Positions 61,652 to 64,000 of a stretch of DNA of 64,000 nt are shown here, one piece after another. The DNA lies in contig NZ_NRSD01000018.1 in NCBI RefSeq assembly GCF_016583985.1, forward strand, positions 1 to 64,000. The letters are read 5' to 3'. Source of the DNA: Thiocapsa imhoffii (GTDB lineage: Bacteria; Pseudomonadota; Gammaproteobacteria; Chromatiales; Chromatiaceae). The stretch's first letter is position 1; each line of letters opens with the position of its first letter. The translations under genes and the position numbers were made by a program. A model generated the notes under the pieces. It saw only the letters and a program-made list of their open reading frames with translations. It was not told where the DNA came from and did not search any database.

Positions 61652-63592
61652 TCAAAGATCAAACCAACCGGCCGCGGCAATCCGCTGTCCATAATGGGCG
61701 GCTCCAGCAACACTCACATGGACCGAATCCGAGAAGAGCAAACGGCCAGTCTCATCGTAAAGCGTGCAGGACCGCTTCAGGTCGTCACAAAAGAGCGCGT
61801 ATTTATCCAAAAAGTGGATATTGGGAACCCGTGCGGCTAATGCTTGGATATCGTCATTGGGCGGATCGATGCGTGATTGTCGCAGTGTCATGTAGGCATA
61901 TTCGTTGGCTTGCTCGACCGACAATCCGCGCTGCAGGATGTGAAAATCCATCGATGCCGCATCCTTCATCGCCAGCAGGCCAACCAGCGCGACCTCCCTC
62001 CCCTGTTCGGCCAAGGTCTCGGCCAAGGACATGACGCCGAGGTGGGGGCGGTCGCCGGGTTCCTGCGCCCAGTGCGCACTGAGTACGATGAGGTCCGCTG
62101 CTGCGAGAAGATTGCTTTCGTTCAACCGCTCGATGCTCCGACGACAGTGATCATCACGAATCGACGGCATCTCCCCGCTTCGGAGAACCTGTTCATAATC
62201 GGGCATGCAGGGGTCGTCCAGTGCCATGCGGCGGATCTCGAGCCCGGAAAACAGGGGGGCGTTCAACATCAAGGAACCGAAGAGATCACCGGATACGGAA
62301 TCCCCAAGAATCAAAATCTTGCGGGTCTCGGGATCATCTGAAAACGGCTGATCCGCAAGCGGAAAGAAGGATTGCACCACGCGCGTCCGCTCATCGTACA
62401 GGGTGTCGCGATCCTGATAGAGACTGCGCAACGCGGGGTCGATGGAGCGGAAGCGCAGATCCGTGATGGATTGATGCGCGAAGTGCCCCGCCAAACCGAT
62501 GCTGGAAAACACCAGGATGCCGGCAATCGAGAAACTGAAGACGGTGGACTGCTTGATGCGCTTGCGGTCGCGGAAGGGTTGCTCGACAAAGCGCCAACTC
62601 AAGTAGGCGAGCAATAATGTCAACCCGGACAGCGCCAGCATCAGGGGCGCCGCGACCTCACCAACGCTGGCATGACGGACAAAGGCGAACAGTGGCTGAT
62701 GCCACAGGTAGGCGCTATAACTGATCAGGCCGATGCCGACCAGGGGGGCAAATCCAAGTAACCGACCAACGAGAGTCCGAGATGTCGAGCACAACAGGAT
62801 CAGCGCGGTACCGATCGTCGGGACCAGGGCGAGCAGTCCAGGAAACGGCAGACGATCATGGAAGAGGAAGGTCGCTCCCACGATCATCGCGAGTCCGATG
62901 GCACCCAGGATCTCGCACGCCACGCGGTGCTCTTCGAGCAGGCGAGGATAACGAGGCCAGTCGAGCACCACGAAGGCAGCCAAGGACCCCACCAACAACT
63001 GCCAGGCCCTTGCCGGCAGAAGAAAAAAGGCGGCCGTTGGGTCGCTGCGCAACTGCAGTTCGGCGATCAGAAGACTCGCTGCACCGATCGCGGCGATGAG
63101 CCACGCCAGCCGCCGTGTCCCCAGACGCCACGCCGCCATGATCAGCAGCGGAAAGAGCACATAGTACTGCTCCTCGACCGCGAGGCTCCATGTGTGCAGC
63201 ATCGGCTTCAGTTCGGCTGCCGTGTCGAAATAGCCGCTTTCCTGCCAGAAGAGGATATTCGAGGCAAAGACCGTGATCGCGACGAGGCTCTGAGCAAAAT
63301 CGCGCAGATCGCTCGGACTCAGCAGCCACCAGCCGAAGGGAATCGTGACCAGCATGACGAAAAAGAGCGCTGGCAGGATGCGTCGCGCACGACGCTCATA
63401 AAAATTTAGCAGAGAGAACTGACCGAGACGGTGCTCCTCGAGAATGATGCTGGTGATGAGAAACCCGCTGATGACGAAAAAAATATCGACGCCGATAAAA
63501 CCGCCGCCGAAGAGCGCGAATCCACCATGAAACAAAATGACCGGCAAGACGGCGAATGAACGCAGTCCATCGATCTCGCGTCGATACACCAT
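61652..63592 (-). CDS. OafA/YrhL-type O-acyltransferase with C-terminal SGNH domain
   Basis: 646 aa. The N-terminal acyltransferase-3 domain (about 1-370, ten helices) has YRREIDGLRSFAVLPVILFH, GVDIFFVISGFLI, ARRILPALFFVML and LHTWSLAVEEQYY. The C-terminal periplasmic SGNH domain (about 400-640) has ILGDSVSGDLFGS and DSVHVSVAG. Such proteins move acetyl groups across the inner membrane and place them on LPS, peptidoglycan or other surface sugars. The rhamnose operon upstream may supply the acceptor, by inference only. It is transcribed with the stand-alone SGNH gene, 99 nt apart. Confidence 0.93.
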   Translation of the reverse strand: MVYRREIDGLRSFAVLPVILFHGGFALFGGGFIGVDIFFVISGFLITSIILEEHRLGQFSLLNFYERRARRILPALFFVMLVTIPFGWWLLSPSDLRDFAQSLVAITVFASNILFWQESGYFDTAAELKPMLHTWSLAVEEQYYVLFPLLIMAAWRLGTRRLAWLIAAIGAASLLIAELQLRSDPTAAFFLLPARAWQLLVGSLAAFVVLDWPRYPRLLEEHRVACEILGAIGLAMIVGATFLFHDRLPFPGLLALVPTIGTALILLCSTSRTLVGRLLGFAPLVGIGLISYSAYLWHQPLFAFVRHASVGEVAAPLMLALSGLTLLLAYLSWRFVEQPFRDRKRIKQSTVFSFSIAGILVFSSIGLAGHFAHQSITDLRFRSIDPALRSLYQDRDTLYDERTRVVQSFFPLADQPFSDDPETRKILILGDSVSGDLFGSLMLNAPLFSGLEIRRMALDDPCMPDYEQVLRSGEMPSIRDDHCRRSIERLNESNLLAAADLIVLSAHWAQEPGDRPHLGVMSLAETLAEQGREVALVGLLAMKDAASMDFHILQRGLSVEQANEYAYMTLRQSRIDPPNDDIQALAARVPNIHFLDKYALFCDDLKRSCTLYDETGRLLFSDSVHVSVAGAAHYGQRIAAAGWFDL

Positions 63593-64000
63593 ATACAGCC
63601 TGTGATGAGATCAGAGTAAAGATAGGGCACCCCTCGTCCTTCGTCTCTCCCGCTCGTCGCCGCGAACGAGAGACTGACCCGCTGGGGATGCACCACACAC
63701 TCGGCTTCGAGCCGCGCATACGCCTTGATACCCAAGTTCAACGGGATCGGGCGACCAGCACGAGGAGTTCTGCCGCATGCCGCGATGGCTGCTGGCAAAC
63801 AGCGCCTGCGTACCGCAAATGAAACGTCATCATAACAGGAGCACGTTCGGCCACATCAAGCACGCAAGGAGCCACCGGATCGGCGGCAGACCCACAGGCG
63901 TGGCGGTTTGAACCGTGACTCTGCGCGTTGGATCGCAATCGATCAGACGCACACCCTGCCACGTCCTCGCCCCCCTAGGTCCGATCTCAAGTATCATGTC
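63593..64000. other. Unresolved right edge
   Basis: 408 bases upstream of the OafA-like start. Several short frames exist on both strands, including a minus-strand frame from ATG about 63997 ending in RWLLACLMWPNVLLL, but none shows a family motif or good ribosome binding site. It may be a promoter region or hold the end of a gene beyond the window. Confidence 0.4.

Noticed and set aside
1..64000. Insertion sequences, prophage, CRISPR arrays, toxin-antitoxin or restriction genes
   Set aside because: No transposase, integrase or regularly spaced repeats and no such protein families were seen in the translations.

Overview
The window reads like chromosome of a GC-rich gammaproteobacterium, most plausibly a purple sulfur bacterium (Chromatiales). 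The reasons are indirect: gammaproteobacterial housekeeping genes (rlmD, hslR, pepN, cmoAB, lptF, ppk1), an H-NS-type protein, polyamine uptake genes, and a large Rnf/pyruvate oxidoreductase electron-transfer operon. No rRNA, photosynthesis, phage, IS or CRISPR sequence was seen, so the lineage is inferred.

Layout. 1-10.4 kb: housekeeping genes (HAD fragment, YchJ, H-NS-like protein, tRNA-Val(CAC), RlmD, CYTH protein, L,D-transpeptidase, a Cys-containing unknown protein, HslR, GrxC, PepN, LptF) and a decayed secreted-protein remnant near 2.0-2.3 kb. 10.4-14.4 kb: potFGHI on the minus strand. 14.6-18.3 kb: a MerR-type regulator, a fused HisH-HisF enzyme of eukaryotic HIS7 type, and a ClpP-like exported protein. 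18.9-30.5 kb: a redox operon, rnfB, a very long NifJ-type oxidoreductase, rnfCDGEA, a 55-aa Cys-containing membrane protein and a ferredoxin-NADP reductase. Together these could interconvert pyruvate, ferredoxin, NAD(H) and NADP(H) while moving ions across the membrane.

30.6-36.7 kb: small membrane proteins, an adenylate cyclase-PilZ fusion and a tightly overlapped rfbBACD (dTDP-rhamnose) operon. 36.9-41.9 kb: a cluster that resembles a ferrosome (iron-storage organelle, fez) locus. It has three small proteins with hydrophobic GxxxG segments (one very Pro/Gly/Tyr-rich), a P1B-6-type ATPase with an SCA motif, a cupin and an HMA_2-domain protein. Fur-like sites lie at both promoter regions. This is the strongest candidate for an unusual system here.

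42.2-49.3 kb: a GluR0-like ligand-gated potassium channel overlapping a large MscS-family channel, then two substrate-binding proteins without any permease or ATPase and a secreted unknown protein. 49.7-64 kb: a PsiE-like membrane protein, a GDSL hydrolase, cmoAB, ppk1, a family-2 glycosyltransferase, a coiled-coil protein, a DUF4139 protein, a flavin disulfide reductase, and an OafA-type acyltransferase next to a free-standing copy of its SGNH domain. The last 400 bases are unresolved.
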